Positions 54,021 through 57,453 of a DNA stretch of 57,453 nucleotides are shown here, one piece after another. Position 1 is the first letter of the stretch. Every line of letters starts with the position of its first letter. Below the pieces are notes generated by a model that saw only the letters and a program-made list of their open reading frames with translations, was not told the origin of the DNA and ran no database searches. The position numbers and the translations under genes are program-made. The stretch is from Dickeya undicola (GTDB taxonomy: Bacteria; Pseudomonadota; Gammaproteobacteria; Enterobacterales; Enterobacteriaceae), in assembly GCF_000784735.1 (NCBI RefSeq), contig NZ_JSYG01000003.1:1-57453 (forward strand). Direction: 5' to 3'.

Positions 54021-55297
54021 ATGTTACAAACGCTGTATACCTTTCTGTTTTACATGATCCAGCCACTTATCTGGCTGCGCCTCTGGCTCCGGGGCCGCAA
54101 AATCCCCGCTTACCGCAAACGCTGGGGAGAACGCTACGGCTTCTACAGAAATCAGGTAAAACCCGAAGGCATACTGCTGCATTCCGTCTCCGTCGGAGAG
54201 ACGCTGGCCGCGGTGCCGCTGGTCCGCGCCTTGCGCCACCGCTATCCATCCCTGCCGATCACTGTCACTACCATGACGCCGACCGGCTCCGAGCGTGCTT
54301 TATCTGCATTCGGCAAAGACGTCTACCATGTCTACCTGCCCTACGATCTGCCCGGCGCGATGACGCGCTTTCTCGATCATGTGCAGCCGCGTTTGGTCAT
54401 CATCATGGAAACCGAACTGTGGCCTAACCTCATCACGGCGCTGCACCAGCGCAAGATCCCGTTGATCATCGCCAACGCCCGGTTGTCCGAACGCTCTGCC
54501 AACGGCTACCGCAAACTCGGCCGCTTTATGCGCACGCTGCTGCGTCGCATCACCCTCATCGCGGTACAAAATGACGAAGATGGCGAGCGCTTCATCAATC
54601 TGGGACTGAAACGTACCCAGTTGAACGTGACCGGCAGCCTGAAGTTTGATATTTCCGTCACACCGGAGCTGGCCGCACGTGCCGTGACGCTGCGTCGTCA
54701 ATGGGCTCCGCAACGCCCGGTGTGGATCGCTGCCAGCACCCATGAAGGCGAAGAAAAAATCATCGTCGACGCCCACATCGAATTGCTCAAAGCCTTTCCT
54801 ACACTGTTGCTGATTCTGGTGCCGCGTCATCCCGACCGTTTTGACGACGCTAAAGCCATCGTCCGCAAGGCAGGGCTGGAATATACCCTGCGCAGCGCAG
54901 GCACCGTTCCTCCCGCCTCATCACATGTGGTGATTGGCGATACCATGGGTGAACTGATGCTGCTGTACGGCATCGCCGACCTGGCGTTTGTCGGCGGTAG
55001 CCTGATTGAGCGAGGCGGACATAACCCACTGGAACCGGCCGCGCACGCCATCCCGGTGCTGATGGGCCCGCATACCTTCAACTTCAAGGATATCTGTGCC
55101 CGCCTGCAGGAATCCGATGGGCTGATCACCGTGCGGGATACCGCATCGCTGGTGGAGCAGGTGACGACTCTGCTGTCTGACGATGACTATCGCCGCTACC
55201 ACGGCCACCATGCCGTGGACGTACTGCACAAAAATCAAGGCGCGCTACAAAGTCTGCTGTCGTTGCTGGAGCCTTATCTGCCACCGCGGAGTCAGTA

Positions 55298-55298
<1 letters not shown>
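54021..55298 (+). CDS. waaA: 3-deoxy-D-manno-octulosonic acid transferase WaaA (KdtA)
   Basis: Adds two Kdo residues to lipid IVA, an essential step of LPS synthesis at the inner membrane. From MLQTLYTFL the product has 425 residues, as in E. coli; an ATG two codons earlier is possible. A membrane anchor occupies residues 1-22, followed by [33 protein letters not shown] and [16 protein letters not shown]. No ribosome site is visible, and a TATAAT sequence lies only 10 bp before the ATG. Its stop overlaps the waaE start. Confidence 0.96.
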
Positions 55299-56558
<1,260 letters not shown>

Positions 56559-56590
56559 GAGCGACGCAATGATTCTGAAATGGATTGTGC

Positions 56591-57400
56591 TCAACGCTGG
56601 CAACACTGGCAGAAAAAAGTGCTGCGCTGGCCCTGCTTGATGCTCTCAATCAGCGTGCCACAATGGTGACAAGGCTCGCCGCTGCGACCATAGACCTGTA
56701 ATTCCTGCGCAAAATAACCCGGTTTGCCGTCGGACTGCAGGAAATCCCGCAACGTGGTGCCGCCCTGCTCAATCGAGCGTTGCAATACCTGTTTGATGGA
56801 GCGCACCAGTTGTTCCGCTTCAGCCTCAGACAGTGAACCCGCTGGCCGACTCGGCAGAATACCCGCGTTAAACAGCGACTCGCTGGCGTAAATGTTGCCA
56901 ACGCCCACCACCAGCTTGTTGTCCATAATCCACAGCTTGACCGGCGTTTTACGGCCACGGGATTGGGTGAACAGATAGCGACTGGAAAAATCGTCGCTCA
57001 GCGGTTCCGGCCCCAGATGTGCCAGCACCGAGCTGGTCGTTGGGTCATCGCACCATAACCAGGCACCGAAACGGCGTGGGTCGGTATAACGCAGCACCTT
57101 ACCGCTGTCCATCACCAGGTCAACATGGTCATGCTTGCCCGGCTCACTGTATTCCGGCAATACCCGCAAACTGCCAGACATGCCAAGATGGACGATTATC
57201 CAGCCAGTCGACAACTCAATCAGCAGATATTTAGCGCGCCGCTGCACGCTCAGCACCGGCGTATCGCTCAGCGAAAGAATTTCAGGGGAGACAGGCCAGC
57301 GCAGACGTGCGTTACGCACCTCCGCGTACAAAATGGTATGACCGACCAGCCAGGGTGAAATGCCGCGGCGGCTGGTTTCCACTTCAGGTAATTCTGGCAT
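56591..57400 (-). CDS. mutM: Formamidopyrimidine-DNA glycosylase MutM (Fpg)
   Basis: Bifunctional DNA glycosylase and AP lyase that removes 8-oxoguanine and formamidopyrimidines. The 269-residue product starts [14 protein letters not shown] with catalytic Pro2 and Glu3, has [12 protein letters not shown], and ends in a four-Cys zinc finger (CHHCG ... CQCCQR). Convergent with coaD, as in E. coli. In E. coli rpmB and rpmG lie upstream of mutM; here they would lie beyond the right edge. Confidence 0.97.
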   Translation of the reverse strand: MPELPEVETSRRGISPWLVGHTILYAEVRNARLRWPVSPEILSLSDTPVLSVQRRAKYLLIELSTGWIIVHLGMSGSLRVLPEYSEPGKHDHVDLVMDSGKVLRYTDPRRFGAWLWCDDPTTSSVLAHLGPEPLSDDFSSRYLFTQSRGRKTPVKLWIMDNKLVVGVGNIYASESLFNAGILPSRPAGSLSEAEAEQLVRSIKQVLQRSIEQGGTTLRDFLQSDGKPGYFAQELQVYGRSGEPCHHCGTLIESIKQGQRSTFFCQCCQR

Positions 57401-57453
57401 ATATCCTCCAGTGAAACGCTTTGCTGAAGCGATAATAAATATCCTCCGGCATA

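Overview
The window looks like the chromosome of a soft-rot enterobacterium, most likely Dickeya (Pectobacteriaceae). Nearly every protein aligns by eye with an E. coli K-12 counterpart and gene order is largely enterobacterial, but several blocks are arranged differently and the LPS core locus is not of the E. coli type. GC content looks to be in the mid-50s percent. This is an identification from remembered protein sequences and gene order, not a database search. All genes look intact; I found no IS element, tRNA gene, CRISPR array, prophage or clear pseudogene.

Layout. (1) 1-172: leader of an rRNA operon reading leftward out of the window (P1, P2, boxB, boxA), with the 16S gene beyond position 1. 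(2) 236-7779: hemG, trkH, yigZ, pepQ (minus) divergent from fadBA (plus), with a near-perfect FadR operator between them. (3) 7841-9162: a small accessory cassette of a two-cysteine ArsR-family regulator and two half-size YeeE/YedE sulfur permease genes, with an AT-rich palindrome at its promoter; it lies between fadA and fre, which are neighbours in E. coli. (4) 9432-20706: fre, ubiD, rfaH, hemB, tatD, tatABC, ubiE-ubiJ-ubiB and rmuC, covering ubiquinone and haem synthesis, twin-arginine export and LPS-specific antitermination. (5) 20895-28477: argCBH divergent from argE over a double ARG box, then ppc; in E. coli this block is elsewhere. (6) 28563-35791: a tyrosine-phosphatase-like gene, udp, ysgA, metE, metR and yigM. 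(7) 35890-39767: pagP, cysE, gpsA, secB, yibN. (8) 39994-44480: envC, yibQ and kbl-tdh. (9) 44744-56558: LPS inner core genes hldD-waaF-waaC-waaQ-waaG (plus), an opposing set (GT4, GT9, waaL; minus), then waaA-waaE-coaD (plus). (10) mutM (minus) closes the window.

How the genes fit together. Much of the window serves the cell envelope: heptose and Kdo transfer, core glycosyltransferases, the O-antigen ligase, lipid A palmitoylation (PagP), septal murein hydrolase control (EnvC), protein export (SecB, TatABC) and RfaH, which in enterobacteria lengthens transcription of LPS operons. A second theme is respiration and redox (HemG, HemB, UbiB/D/E/J, Fre). A third is amino-acid supply (ArgCBH/E, MetE/MetR, CysE, Kbl/Tdh) with sulfur handling (ArsR plus YeeE/YedE, YibN).

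The least expected parts are the sulfur cassette, a set of regularly spaced TTGATA repeats before the phosphatase gene, 17-bp tandem repeats that appear copied from the 3' end of ubiB, the absence of grxC and gpmM from their E. coli positions on either side of yibN, and a 546-bp AT-rich gap with a large inverted repeat between the two LPS transcription units. I did not find a convincing wholly new multi-gene system.
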